Part shown: one piece after another, positions 36,090 through 47,080 of the stretch
Layout: each line of letters begins with the position of its first letter
How positions within the stretch are numbered: the first letter of the stretch is position 1
Source: Phlegmacium glaucopus
Taxonomy: Eukaryota > Basidiomycota > Agaricomycetes > Agaricales > Cortinariaceae
Assembly: GCA_015039465.1 (NCBI GenBank)
Contig: MU130625.1
Location: 371,959-435,958 of the forward strand
Direction of reading: 5' to 3'
DNA: 64,000 nt
Translations under genes and position numbers: made by a program
The notes under the pieces: generated by a model
Database searches by the model: none
The model's input: the letters and a program-made list of their open reading frames with translations, nothing else
Told to the model about the DNA's origin: nothing

Positions 36090-36981
36090 TGATAGGATCC
36101 ATATAGCCTCTAGGTTCGTAAACTGGTTATTTTTGCGATTTAACAACTTCGCAGTTGTTACGTCGGATGCCTCGCGGGTTTACGAACTTCAGTGGCTATA
36201 TGGATCCTATCAGCGGTTGTTGCACATCCTTTGCATCTCGCACAACATGCTATAGTCCTCGCATAACCTTTGCACATCACTTCTACGACCTTTGTGACTA
36301 TCCAACGCACCCTCATTCCTCTTCGCATTTCATACTTTGACGTATCTTCAGCTTTCTCTATCAATGCTGGACTTGGCCATTTCTTTCCTTTGCAACCACA
36401 CCTTTGTACAGCTTCTCTTTAATCTCGCGGTCTTTCACGGCTCGCATACACATCCCTTTCACTGGTTTGATCATGGTCCGTGTTGTTTTCAACTTACTTT
36501 CTTTTAACTTTCCATATATATTATTATTTTATCATCTCCTTCAAAACAGGAGGTCATTCAACTGACCTCCTTACTCATCACTTCTATTTTTATTCTATCT
36601 CCTATTTCTTTGTTACCAAACTACTGAGCCCATGTGACTTCGCATTAGCTCAATTTTTACATTACTGTTTCGCATATCCGCACCTGGCTAGCTTGTTACT
36701 CTTGTATTAAGTACCTGTAGCAAGTAGGAGGCAAAGTGAACAAGAGACGGCCAGAGTTTTGATCCCATAAACTTTGCAGCAACGTTCTAAGTCAATAAGT
36801 CTCATCCTTTAAGCTACTTCACATACCGCGTTATCATTCGCGAACTTCGCTATCCTCGCGGTCTACTCTTCTTGCGTATCTCAATACCGCGAACTTCTCT
36901 TTAAACTCTAACAAGGAAAACTACATTAACCCCTCCGAACTACGTTACTACTTGCGGTCTGATCCCACCGCAGGTACATCA
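36090..36981 (-). mobile_element. Family B LTR, reverse orientation, target duplication CCGC
   Basis: An 892-bp unit begins TGATAGGATCC and ends GGTACATCA, flanked by CCGC on both sides (36086-36089 and 36982-36985). An internal segment near 36175-36200 carries an extra GGATCCTATCA, so this copy differs from the 41087-41966 copy there. Confidence 0.8.
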
Positions 36982-37279
36982 CCGCGAATGAAGATGCGAT
37001 GACAATGCAACTACGGTACCAGCATTATAGTTGAAGGTCTACCCAAAGGCTGGGACGCCAAATCAGCCATTGTCAAACTCACACAATGCTAACATCAAGT
37101 CCATCCACTCTGCCCATCAACCAGTATCACAGTGTAATAGGGTGACCCAATTCCTGATCACCGAGAGTGCAGAAAATGGCATATGCCAAATACCCAAAAG
37201 CTCCCGAAGCCAATCTGGGTTATCACACACATCCGGGTCAGATTCTAACAGCTGTAGGGCCTGCACACCCAAGTCTTAA
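36982..37279 (-). pseudogene. Inverted partial copy of the TET/JBP pseudogene
   Basis: On the minus strand it repeats the 3' part of the dioxygenase (ALQLLESDPDVCDN, the H-x-D block, YNAGTVVALSS). It shares the TGA found in the left arm and adds further stops. Sharing that stop suggests inversion-duplication after inactivation. Confidence 0.75.
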
Positions 37280-37488
37280 TAGTTAGCTAATGTAGTGAAT
37301 GAAATAAAACAAATGCGCTCACGTCTCAACTTTGGAATAAAGTTGAGACTTGTAATAAAAAAGAAATCCGTGACTAAAAGAAAGTTATTATGTAATACGC
37401 AAGATATCGTGAACAATAAACAAAAGAATGATAAGATAAACAGATACTTAAAATAACAATCAACGACTGAAACTCGCACAGTTCAACA
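37280..37488 (-). repeat. 3' LTR of the Copia element (possibly truncated)
   Basis: About 209 bp, ending on the plus strand in CAGTTCAACA next to the purine tract (37489-37500). It contains the inverted pair GTCTCAACTTT...AAAGTTGAGAC. Its outer end abuts the inverted repeat at 37279 without a proper TG/CA end, so the LTR was probably cut by that rearrangement. The partner LTR is in the reversed block. Confidence 0.75.
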
Positions 37489-37641
37489 CTCCCCCTCAAG
37501 TGAAACACCGTTGATTCCCATTATCATGCACGCGATCATCAGGTGACGATGAGCGTGCTGATTGCGTTATCGATGGTTATTGTTCTTGCTTCTCGAACTG
37601 AGTTTAAAAACCGCTACTTCTTCAACTCCCCCAATCCTAGT

Positions 37642-38218
37642 TAGTGTTTGGAAGTCCAGTTGCAGGACTGCAAAAAGACTGCAAAAAGACCAGACCAGAC
37701 TGCAAAAGACCGGACCAGCAGTCCGGTTTTTTGGTTTTTGAGAAGCAAAGACTGGAAAAAGACTGGTCTTCGGTCCTAGGACCGGTCTGAACCGGTAGTC
37801 TTGTAGCGCCTATTTTTCCCTTTAAAACAAGATAAAGACCGTATTTATTGGTCAAATATTCACTGAGAAAAAAATAAAACAGTAAAAATGTACACAAAAT
37901 AGTAGGAAACAAATAATATCACCATAAAATTGTCAATTCCCAACGGAATTTAACGTTCTTGGGCTTATTCTAAAGGTATAGATCACATCTACATATTTGT
38001 TTGATGTTATATATGAAAATATGACTGGTATTTGTCAAAAGTCCGGTCCTGGACAGTCTTGGACCAGGACTGGTCCAGGACTGCAAAAAACCGATGTGGA
38101 CCGGTCCTAATTGGTCCAGTCCGGTCTTTTGACCTTTTAGAAGCTTAGTGGACCGGTTTCAGTCCCGGTCCTGCCCAAAAATACCAAAAACTGGACTGGA
38201 CCGGACTTTCAAACACTA
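37642..38218. mobile_element. hAT-type MITE with 8-bp target duplication ATCCTAGT
   Basis: The 577-bp element has ends TAGTGTTTGGAAGTCC and (inverse) TAGTGTTTGAAAGTCC. It is flanked by ATCCTAGT at 37634-37641 and 38219-38226. The interior is built from variants of GACCGGTCC and ACTGGACC. It sits in the Copia element just past the RNase H coding region. A relative lies at about 55510-56010. Confidence 0.92.
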
Positions 38219-39971
38219 ATCCTAGTCTCTCGATGAATTGCACAAATTTTGGTCTCGCTAACGCTTTGGTGAAGATGTCCGAAACATTTTCGTCGGTCGG
38301 TATGTAACTTATTTCCATCTTGTTGTCTTGGATGAGTTCCCTAATGAAATGATACCGAAGGTCGATATGCTTGGTCCTGGAATGGAATTTGTTATCCTTC
38401 GTGAGCGCTAGTGCTCCTTGGTTGTCGCAGTTGACTTGGATAGGTCCCGATTTCGATCCTCGCATCTCATCTACAAAACTCCTCATCCACAATGCTTCTT
38501 TGGCTGCATGAGTAAGTGCAATATACTCTGCTTCCGTGCTTGACAATGCGATAATGTGTTGTTTCTTCAAGCTCCAGGGTATCACTCCCCTCCCGAAATG
38601 AAAGGAATACCCGGATATTGAGTGCCGATGCTTTTGGCTTGCCCAATCTGCGTTGCAATACCCCTCCACAAGAACGTCTGATCAACCTCTGAATGTGAGC
38701 CAATATCCTTTCGTAGTCCCCAAGTATGTAATGACTCGTTTTAACCCTTCCCAGTGTGCTGGTCCCGGATTTCGGATGAACTGGGATAAGATGCCAACCG
38801 CATACGCTGCGTCAGGCTGCGATACGACAACCGGCCATAAAACGCTTCCAATGGCTTCATTGTATGGTACGCCTTGCATTCTTGATACTTGGTTCATGGA
38901 CGATGGGCATTGGTCAACCGAATATTGGGCACCCGGTTCCATGGGGGTGCTTACCGGTTTGGCATTGGTAAGTCAAAAATTTTCAACTATACTTTCGATA
39001 TACGCTTGTTGATTAATGGATATCATTCTAGCAGTCCTGTTTCGTCAAATTTCAAAACCCAAGAACCACCCGATAGGTCCGTTATCAGTAATGTCCCAAT
39101 GCCTTTTGATTTCTGCTTTAAACCTTTCAGCATCGATCATTCATTTTGATGTTACGGCCATGTCATCGGTTGCCACTGCAACAATCATATGTTTGTCACC
39201 AGAGCATCAATAGAAGACCGAATGATCAGCCACGGATCGCTTGAAGCCTAGATTGTCCATGAAGACCTTGCTCATTTCCTTATACCATCCTCTCCCTGCT
39301 TGCTTTAGGCCATATAAGCCCTTCAACAGTCTCAACACCTTCCCTTCCTGTCCTGGTTTTAAAACTCCACGCGGTGCTTTCATATAAACAGTCTCTTCGA
39401 GAGGCGCATTTAGGTAAGCGCTTTTCACGTCAACATGTTCAATCTCCCAATCTTGTTCTGCAGCATTTCCAAGGACTGCGCGAACAGTTGGCATTTTAGC
39501 AGCAGAGGAAAAGGTTTTGGTGTAATTGAATCCTTTGACTTGCCTGTGGCCACCTGCTACGATTTGTAATCTGTAGCTTTGTACTTCTCCACTTGGTCCT
39601 CGTTTTACACAGAGAACTTCACCACATGGTATTGCTACTTGGCCCTTAGGTAAGTCTTCAACTGCCCAAGTTCCAAACTTTTTGAGCTGATTTATTTCGT
39701 ATTCCAGGGCTGCTTGCCATTCCTTCGCATTAGGGCCACGTAACGCTTCATCAAGCGATCGAGGGTCGGATGGATGAGAGCTTACAAGGGCAAAATCCAG
39801 GGGCAATGAGCTAAGTTCGTTATCCTCGTCGATAAATTGATCTGACGAGTCGACTTCAGCAGTTACGTCCTCGCAATAGGCTACAGCTGCTATTAGGCCA
39901 TCATTCATTGCCTTATATGCACCTCGGGGTTTGCGTGCACAACGACCATGTCCATACTGTTGAACATTCAG
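38219..39971 (-). pseudogene. Copia pol: reverse transcriptase and RNase H
   Basis: The first reverse transcriptase part (39971-39207) shows HVDVKSAYLNAPLEE with the first catalytic Asp and LLKGLYGLKQAGRGW. A TGA follows FY at 39207. The next part carries the ATDDM active-site pair at about 39170, then more stops. The polymerase tail (GSVLWPVVVSQPDAAYAVG) and RNase H follow, with CNADWASQKHRHSISG, LSSTEAEYIAL, NQGALALTKD and RTKHIDLRYHF, all typical of Copia. The enzyme is not translatable as a whole. Confidence 0.88.
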
Positions 39972-40742
39972 TGATAGGACCCAGGAGACGTCTAGGGATG
40001 TAAACACACCATTTTCGTGGTTTCACAACCTTCGCAGTATACTTGCAGATGCTCACATATCATTGCGGATACTTGCAGATCATCGCAGGTCATTGCAGGT
40101 CATCGCAGATCATCACAGATCATCACACATCATCACACATCATCACAGATCATCGCACATACTCGCAGATCATCGCAGAATACTTGCAGATCATCGCAGA
40201 ATACTCACAGATCATCGCAGATACTTGCAGTCATCACAAACATTCACATTATCATTCACAGTTACCAGCTGTTCTTGCAATCTTTAAACACGGCTCCAAC
40301 AAAGGTCACTCAGGTGACTGTATTACTCATCACCTTTATTTTTATCTTGTCTCCCTTTGTTTGGCTCTTATCTCCTATGTTTCATTACCAAATTACTGGA
40401 CCCATGTGATTCCGCTTTAACCCATATTTTACATTCCTGTTTCACCTTTCCGCACTTAGCTATTGCTAGTTACTATATTATTAGCAGTAGCAAGTAGGGT
40501 AACAGAACAGGGGAGAGCAGATGAATTACCACAGTTTTGATCCCACCTTTGGAACATTGTACTAAGCTACACTTGCACTCCTTCAAAATCATCCTGCGGA
40601 CTTTGCTTTTTCTGCGCATTATCTCGCACTTTAAAGCAAACCTTCGCACCTCATAAAACCTCACTTTCACCTATTGAAGAGAACTACATCAACCCCACGA
40701 ACTGTGTACTACTTGCAGTCTGTCCCCACCGCAGGTACATCA
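39972..40742 (-). mobile_element. Solo-LTR-like insertion, family A, reverse orientation
   Basis: 771 bp from TGATAGGACCC to GGTACATCA, flanked by TCAG (left) and TCGG (right). Deleting the insert with one flank restores an open pol frame (HADDPNVQQYG) across the site, which confirms the 4-bp duplication. It contains a 10-bp tandem array (ATCATCGCAG units, 40070-40230). Confidence 0.88.
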
Positions 40743-41086
40743 TCGGATCATCCGCATGTTCAAGAGTTGGTTCGGTTGTGGGCTCGACTACAGGAATTTC
40801 TACTGTGTCTTCGTGCATATTGTCAGGATTATGTTCAAGTTGAGATTCACTGATAGTTTCTGTATGAGATTTCTCAGTTTCTTCGGCATTTTCAACAATA
40901 TTTGAAGACTGGTGGATGATTTTATGTTTCTCCCCCTCAGACAGTGAGTCTCCAGGTATGTCAAAATTTACATTGGTATGTACATCGTCGTCGTTGAAAA
41001 CAACATTTCTCTCAACAGTGATTGAGCGTTTTTCAGGCCAGTAGATGCGATATCCTTTCGATTCAGAGTCATAACCCACGAACCAT
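40743..41086 (-). pseudogene. Copia pol: integrase-to-RT linker segment
   Basis: Encodes VGYDSESKGYRIYWPEKRSI, then an acidic spacer. It lies between two LTR insertions and is in frame with both outer pol parts once these are removed. This is the usual region after the integrase core in Copia. Confidence 0.85.
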
Positions 41087-41966
41087 TGATGTACCTGCGG
41101 TGGGATCAGACCGCAAGTAGTAACATAGTTCAGAGGGGTTAATGTAGATTTCCTCGATAGAATTTAAAGAGAAGTCCACGGTATTGAAATATGCAAGAAG
41201 AGTAGACCGCGAGGATAGCGAAGTTCGCGAATGATAACGCGGTTCGTGAAGTAGCTTGAAGGATAAGACTATTGACTTAGAACGTTGCTGCAAAGTTTAT
41301 GGGATCAAAACTCTGGCCGTCTCTTGTTCACCTTTCCTCCTACTTGCTACAGGTACTTAATACAAGGGCAACAAGCTAGCCAGGTGCGGATATGCGAAAC
41401 AGTAATGTAAAAATTGAGCTAATGCGCAGTCACATGGGCCCAGTAGTTTGGTAACAAAGAAATAGGAGATAGAATAATAATAGAAGTGATGAGTAAGGAG
41501 GTCAGTTGAATGACCTCCTGTTTCAAAGGAGATGATAAAATAATAATATATATAGAAAGTTAAAAGAAAGTAAGTTGAAAACAGCACGGACCATGATCAA
41601 ACCAGTGAAAGGGATGTGTATGCGAGACGTGAAAGACCGCGAGATTAAAGAGAAGCTGTACAAAGGTGTGGTTGCAAAGGAAAGAAATGGCTAAGTCCAG
41701 TATTGATAGAGAGAGTTGAAGATATGTCAAAGTATGAAATGCGAAGAGGAATGAGGGTGCGTTGGATAGTCAGAAAGGTTGTAGAAGTGACGTGCAAAGG
41801 TTATGCGAGGATTATAGTATGTTGTGCAAGATGCAAAGGATGTGCGAGAATTGCGAATGAAGATGCGAACGAAACTGGTACCAGCGAGGTATCCACGTAT
41901 ACTGCAAAGTTGTTAAAACACAAAAATAACCAGTTTACGAACCTAGAGGTTATATGGATCCTATCA
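41087..41966 (+). mobile_element. Solo-LTR-like insertion, family B, complete copy
   Basis: 880 bp from TGATGTACCTGCGGTGGG to GGATCCTATCA, flanked by CCAT (left) and CCGT (right). The pol frame reads AKRGRFVGYD when the insert and one flank are removed. It serves as the reference copy for the arms of the inverted repeat at 35033-37279. Confidence 0.88.
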
Positions 41967-43090
41967 CCGTCCGCGTTTGGCTCGAGCATCTAGTTTTCCG
42001 GCTTGTAGATCCTTGACATAGGCGGCTGCACCAAACTCTTTGATACCACCAAGGTACGGTTTCTCTTTGTTAATCATTTCGTATGGAGTCTTTCCATCTA
42101 ATGATCGAGCAGGAGTTCTATTTTGAAGCCAGGTTGTATGCTTCATGGCCTCTTCCCACAAGAAATGAGGTAAGCCGGATGCAAGAAGTAAGGCGCGAGC
42201 TCGTTCAGCTTGCGTTTGCATTCCTCTTTCAGCAGTTCCGTTTTGGGGTGGTGAATCGTGAACAGTGAGTTCGTGTTTCGTACCTCTTTCGTCTTGGTGC
42301 TGAATCATTTGCTTTGACAGAAACTCTCCCCCTCAATCAGACCGTACCATCTTTATGCGGTTGCCGGTTTTGAGTTTCTATGAACGCTTCATCCTGTTTA
42401 TAGGATTTAAACGTTTCACTTTTCTTCTCTTGGAAGTAAAGCTTGGTCTCACGAGTCGTGTCATCGATACGAGCTGCTACATAGTGATGACCATTTAAGC
42501 TTTTGACTGACGCAGGACCCCATAGATCCCAATGGACCCTTTCACCATATTTTGTGGCTCGAGTTTCTGATTGTTGTGGATATGGTTGCCTTATTGATTT
42601 AGCTTTAGCACAGGCTTCGCAAAACTCAATCTTGGAATCATTATCCAAGTCAATTCCGGTGATATACCCCTTGGAGACAGCATGTTTGATAGCGGAGAAA
42701 GAAATGTGGCCGAGTTTTTGATGAGCCTCATTTATGTTCATTTTCTCAACTGCTACATTGGCATGATGCCCTTTTTGGACCTGTCTCGATATGGGGATTC
42801 GGTATAGATTATCAACACGAGGGATAGTCGCAATCGTACATCCATTTGCCTGTTTTATTGTGCATTGACCTTTATGGAATGTTACTAGGTATCCGGCCTT
42901 TTCGAGTCTGCTGATTGAAATCAGTGTAAAAGCCAGGCCTGGTGCGTGTATTGGGCCTTTAAATGTTGTCCTGGTTTTTGACGACCCATTTGGCAGGTCT
43001 AAATGCATATCTCCCATGCCAATGGCCTTTACCATTCGACTGTCGGCAGTTGTGATATCGCGATCAATTTGTTGATAGTTGGTGAAGATT
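41967..43090 (-). pseudogene. Copia pol: protease end and integrase
   Basis: Contains the integrase zinc domain (EAHQKLGHISFSAIKH, then CEACAKAK) and core (VHWDLWGPASVKSLNG, IDDTTRET). After a stop at 42337 comes SPPQNGTAERGMQTQAERAR with the catalytic Glu. The frame stops once just after the protease motif in the gag entry and again between 42309 and 42339. Confidence 0.85.
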
Positions 43091-43110
43091 GAGCGATCAG
43101 GAGAGTAGTC

Positions 43111-44217
43111 TCAGGTGGCTCCACTGTCAACGCATCCAGTTAATTGAGATTTCAAGGCAGGTACTGCATTTGCAACGTCGACATAGTCAGAACTGCAGGT
43201 AAAAGCAAATAATTTGTCTTCTTTGTCATCAACAGCTACAATGGCTGACTCCATTTTCTTAGGTTTCTTTTGATGCGGACCTTGACCTTCTTTGCCACCA
43301 CCCTTTGACCAACAGTCCGGTTCTTTGTGCCCTGGTTTCCCACAATTTCCACAGGTGTCATCGGAATTTGTTTTTCCTTGCTTATCAAACCTCTTTTGCT
43401 TGCCGTGTCGATGCCTTCCACCTCTTTTTGCTTGGGCAGCAAGCGCAGACTCAGCAGTCTTGCCACGTTCGTCATTTATGACACGGTGATGCACTTCCTT
43501 GATGATGAAGGAGATAAGGTCGTCGGATTTCATCCGCTGTGATTGACCTCCTGAGAGGGCGCTAGCACGTTCGGCAGCTGTGATGGTCTGAAGAGTTGGT
43601 CGGTAGGATTCCGGTAAGGACGACATTACAATGATGTTGAAACGTGTCTCGGATATGTCTGATCCCATCTTTAACAGGTCATCGCATCGTTGAACCATCA
43701 ACTGGGGGTGTTGTTTCAGCTCTGTTAGGTGAGCTTTTGGCTCCTCGTTTTCAGTCAGTTTCATATTAGAGAGCTGATCTTCTGCATCCAAGATATACAA
43801 GGTGCTTTTGGTGGTCGCGTCCGCTTTCACCATTTTCCACATGTCTTCAGCTGAGGTCATTGTGAGAATTTTAGAGGCAAGACGTGTTGAGACCGACGAG
43901 GGTATGATGTGCTGAGCTGAGTACTCGCATTTTTCAAACTCTGTCATTCTTAACTCTTTTGTTTCAATCTGCTCTTCCGTAGCACGTGTCTTTCGGTCTT
44001 CTAAAACCAGAACCGAGTCAACAAGTGCAAATGGTTTGGACGCTGTCGCGGTTCCTTCTATGTGTCTCCACAGTCCTTTCGATCCCATAGCCTTATGGAT
44101 TCTGGGTTCGTAATCTGCCCAATTACTTCTGTCGTCACGGAGTTTTGGTATAGCTAGATTTGCAAATTCGGAGTTGGAGTTCATTGTGAGGCTAGACAGT
44201 TTGTCTTTGGGGCCCAT
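43111..44217 (-). CDS. Copia gag polyprotein with zinc knuckle and protease start
   Basis: 368 codons from an ATG at 44217. A UBN2-type gag domain (NWADYEPRIHKAMGSKGLW, SSLPESYRPTLQTI) is followed by a basic region and the CCHC knuckle CGNCGKPGHKEPDCW. It ends in the protease active-site motif CVDSGAT immediately followed by TGA (43111-43113). In intact elements the frame would continue. The gag frame itself is open, so it may be the best preserved part of the element. Confidence 0.85.
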   Translation of the reverse strand: MGPKDKLSSLTMNSNSEFANLAIPKLRDDRSNWADYEPRIHKAMGSKGLWRHIEGTATASKPFALVDSVLVLEDRKTRATEEQIETKELRMTEFEKCEYSAQHIIPSSVSTRLASKILTMTSAEDMWKMVKADATTKSTLYILDAEDQLSNMKLTENEEPKAHLTELKQHPQLMVQRCDDLLKMGSDISETRFNIIVMSSLPESYRPTLQTITAAERASALSGGQSQRMKSDDLISFIIKEVHHRVINDERGKTAESALAAQAKRGGRHRHGKQKRFDKQGKTNSDDTCGNCGKPGHKEPDCWSKGGGKEGQGPHQKKPKKMESAIVAVDDKEDKLFAFTCSSDYVDVANAVPALKSQLTGCVDSGAT

Positions 44218-44342
44218 AACCTGTTGGGATAATTTTGCAGCTAGAGAAAATAGTAATGAGTCTCAACTTTGGAATAAAGTTGGATTTATATTAATGGTAA
44301 GTTACCTAGAGCAAATAGTAATGACTAGGTAATAGTTAGCTA

Positions 44343-45695
44343 AAAGGGAGGTGAGGTGAGATTACAGGTAACTAAGTCGTGGTGTTCTGGGACTGAGCCA
44401 ACGTAACGACCGGGAGGGTTTGTGTTTAAGTCACAAAGGACGAGTTGGGTTTCATGGGACCTTCCTTTGTACGACCTTTTTCGAACGGACTAGGGGGTTA
44501 GGTGGGTTCTTCGTTTTTTTCAATAAAGTTGACCTGGTACAGGGATGTTTGTGGTTACACGTAGTCCCGGTTCAGGAGTCTCTCTCTTTGCCCTGTATCC
44601 TCTTCTAAAGGCAGCAAACCCACTAAGTACACTCCAACTAGGATCTATAAATTTCCACTCAATAACAAAGTAACAAGCGGACAGACAGGTCCTAACTAAA
44701 CCAAGGAGATTTCGGCTGGGAACGCCTTTACGTTTTACGCATATGACGTTAGGCCGGTCTGTTACCAAGGGTGGAAGGTATGGTATAACCCATACTTGAA
44801 CGAGAGTTTCGACCCCTCCTTGTGGAACTGGTACACCTTATGTAACTCCTTGTCCGTACCTTACGACCACTTAGGGAACTCGTACAAGTCCCATTGGAAC
44901 TTTCTACCAACCTGTCGACCCTGGACATTTAACATCAAGAACGATCACAAGTTAAGAAAGAACTCAGAACAGAATATAACAGATATAAAATAGATATAAC
45001 AAATCTTAATCTTAATGTTCGTCGTCTAAGACCCATCCGAAAGTGAAGAGAGTTCTGGACTGAGTTTGGTCGAAAACTTTGTCGGGTCAGGACGGTTAAC
45101 TAATAGGATTGAATGGGCCAGTCGAATGTATGTTTAAACCAGTTAGATGAATGTAGCAGATTATAGTAGTCATTATTGAATCTCAATTCGTCGTCTTAGA
45201 TCATCCGAAGGTGAGAGTTCACTTATGGGTTGACTCTGGTCGGAAACTTTGTGGACTAGAACGGTTAAGTGATAGATGCGTATCGACGTCTCAGTCGGAT
45301 TGAATGGGGCAACCGAATGTATGTAGATAAATAATCATAATTATAATACAACTCTGTCGACTAAACGAGACCAATCTGTAGGTTTAAAGTATATAGACAT
45401 GGTTTGGTATTTACATATTTTCCGTCTTGTTTTGTAGTTCCCAGTCTTCGAAAACCATCAGCCGAACTACGTTGGTACAGGGTGAACCCTCTGGCTACAA
45501 CTTGACACGCTCAAAGTCAGTAACTAACAATAAAATTCATAGACAAATAGAATAGTAAGAAAACAAATAACAAGTGCTATAGAACACATAATGTATTATT
45601 GAAAGAAAATCAATGCCTAAAGAAAAAATAATGTTCAGAGTTGAAATAAGGTTTCAACTCTGCACTCGCGTAAACAAAATAAAGTAAGTGATGTA
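44343..45695. other. Sequence block stored in reverse without complementation
   Basis: Positions 45510-45695 are a letter-by-letter mirror image of 37283-37470 (the Copia LTR) with only a few differences. This cannot arise from ordinary recombination. The plain complement of 44363-44929, read left to right, contains coding-like sequence: an ATG (44363), a frame beginning MSIDSAPQDPDSVALLALP, and a later open frame with KPTLAEMQNAYTAIRPDN and GYELALKAGEEHLDHVEYIE ending in TAA at 44927-44929. Reversing the block in place joins TAATAGTTAGCTA to ATGTAGTGAATG, exactly as in the 3' LTR. The block ends at the N gap. Confidence 0.93.
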
Positions 45696-45795
45696 NNNNN
45701 NNNNNNNNNNNNNNNNNNNNNNNNNNNNNNNNNNNNNNNNNNNNNNNNNNNNNNNNNNNNNNNNNNNNNNNNNNNNNNNNNNNNNNNNNNNNNNN
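45696..45795. other. Assembly gap of 100 N
   Basis: Exactly 100 N, the conventional size for a gap of unknown length. The sequence to its left is the reversed block. Confidence 0.98.
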
Positions 45796-45814
45796 CATTG
45801 TAGGTAATTCATCT

Positions 45815-46110
45815 GAACCAGCAGGGAACACAGGCATTGCTGAGGTTGAGGCCAAGTCTGGAAATGCTGGCAACATTGGTGACATTGGGGCCAAGTCTGT
45901 AAATGCTGGCAACATTGGTGAAATTGGGGCCGAGTCTGGAAATGCTGGAAACGATGGCAAAGTCAGGGCCGAGTCTGTAAATGCTGGCAACACTGGTGAA
46001 ATCAGGGCCGAGTCTGGAAATCCCAGCAACATTGGTGAAATTGGGGCCAAGTCAGGGAATGCTAGTAGGGCTGGTGACATTGGGGCCAAGTAGGGGAATG
46101 ATGGCCAAAA
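45815..46110 (-). repeat. 39-bp coding-frame tandem repeat
   Basis: About seven units of 39 bp. On the minus strand they encode a 13-residue unit of the type FPDLAPMSPMLPA, continuous in a frame running into the gap (46179 to 45796). It could be a low-complexity domain of a gene lost in the gap or simply a minisatellite without stops. Confidence 0.65.
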
Positions 46111-46360
46111 AGTTGGGCCTGAGTGGTTAGGGCCATCATTACCTGAGAGTATTCTGTTGGCTTTTTTTCTGTCAGGCAAAGTCTGGCTGGATGATCAGAG
46201 ACTGGCCAACTTTGTTGGGAAGGGATAAAATAAAATAATGAAATTTACCTCTTAAGCATTGTGGTATTGTGTACCACCAGGCACTTGACTAATAGTGAGA
46301 TAGGATGGTCGTTTGTTTTAAGGAAAGAAAAAATCCCTAGTGGCGTTTATCAGGTCATGT

Positions 46361-47080
46361 TGATGTACCTGTGTGGGGACAGACCACAAGTAGTACATAG
46401 TTTGTGGGGTTGATGTAGTTCTCTTCGGTAGGTGATAGTGAGGTTTTATGAGGTGCGAAGGTTTGCTTTAAAGTGCGAGATAATGCACAGAAAAAGCGAA
46501 GTTTGCAGGATGATTTTGAAGGAGTGCAAAAGTAGCTTAGTACAATGTTCCAAAGGTGGGATCAAAAGTGTGGTAATTTGTCCGTTCTCCTCTGTTGCTT
46601 CCCCTTACTTGCTACTGCTAATAATATAGTAACTAGCAAATAGCTAAGTGCGGAAAGGTGAAACAGAAATGTAAAATGCGGGTTAAAGCAGAGTCACATG
46701 GATCCAGTAATTTGGTAATGAAACATAGGAGATAAGAGCCAAATAAAAGGAGACAAGATAAAAATAAAGGTGATGAGTAATACAGTCACCTGAGTGACCT
46801 TTGTTGGAGTTGTGTCTAAAGATTGTGAGAACAGCTGGTAACTGCAAATGAGAATGTGAATGTTGGTGATGACTGCAAGTATCTGCAATGATCTGCAAGT
46901 ATTCTGCAATGATCTGCAAGTATGTGTGATGATCTGTGATGACCTGCAATGACCTACAATGACCTGTGATGACCTGCAATGATCTGCAATGATATGTGAG
47001 CATCTGCAAGTATACTGCGAAGGTTGTGAAACTGCAAAAATGGTGTGTTTACATCCCTAGACGTCTCCTGGGTCCTATCA
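46361..47080 (+). mobile_element. Solo-LTR-like insertion, family A
   Basis: 720 bp from TGATGTACCTG to GGGTCCTATCA, flanked by ATGT (left) and ACGT (right), again differing by one CpG transition. It carries a 10-bp array (TGCAATGATC units) near its right end. Confidence 0.85.

Larger units (their letters stand above)
35033..37279. repeat. Large inverted repeat, arms of about 1.08 kb
   Basis: The left arm (about 35033-36108) and right arm (about 36190-37279) are reverse complements over dioxygenase coding sequence plus most of a family B LTR, separated by about 80 bp. Similarity is high throughout. The arms begin at GACTTGGGTGTGCAGGCC and the matching inverse. A transcript through it would form a long hairpin. 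Confidence 0.85.
37280..44342 (-). mobile_element. Ty1/Copia-type LTR retrotransposon, decayed and interrupted
   Basis: In minus-strand order: gag with zinc knuckle, protease, integrase, reverse transcriptase, RNase H, a purine tract TTGAGGGGGAG and the 3' LTR (37488-37280, starting TGTTGAACTG). The domain order with integrase before reverse transcriptase defines Copia. The matching 5' LTR is only found by reversing the misoriented block 44343-45695. Insertions into it are a hAT MITE (37642-38218), a family A LTR (39972-40742) and a family B LTR (41087-41966). Several stops disable pol. Confidence 0.88.

Noticed and set aside
40060..40240. Possible CRISPR-like array (regular short repeats in the family A LTR)
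   Set aside because: The 10-bp ATCATCGCAG units have no unique spacers and occur in every family A copy. The organism is a eukaryote.
35592..41587. A recurrent 76-codon open frame (35592-35822, 36480-36710, 41357-41587) in family B LTR copies
   Set aside because: It recurs only because the LTR recurs. The composition is hydrophobic and tyrosine/phenylalanine-rich from AT-rich DNA, without a start context. Similar frames in family A LTRs are rejected for the same reason.
44420..44993. Normal-strand open frames at 44420-44608, 44520-44768 and 44796-44993
   Set aside because: They lie in the block stored backwards without complement, so their translation has no biological meaning.
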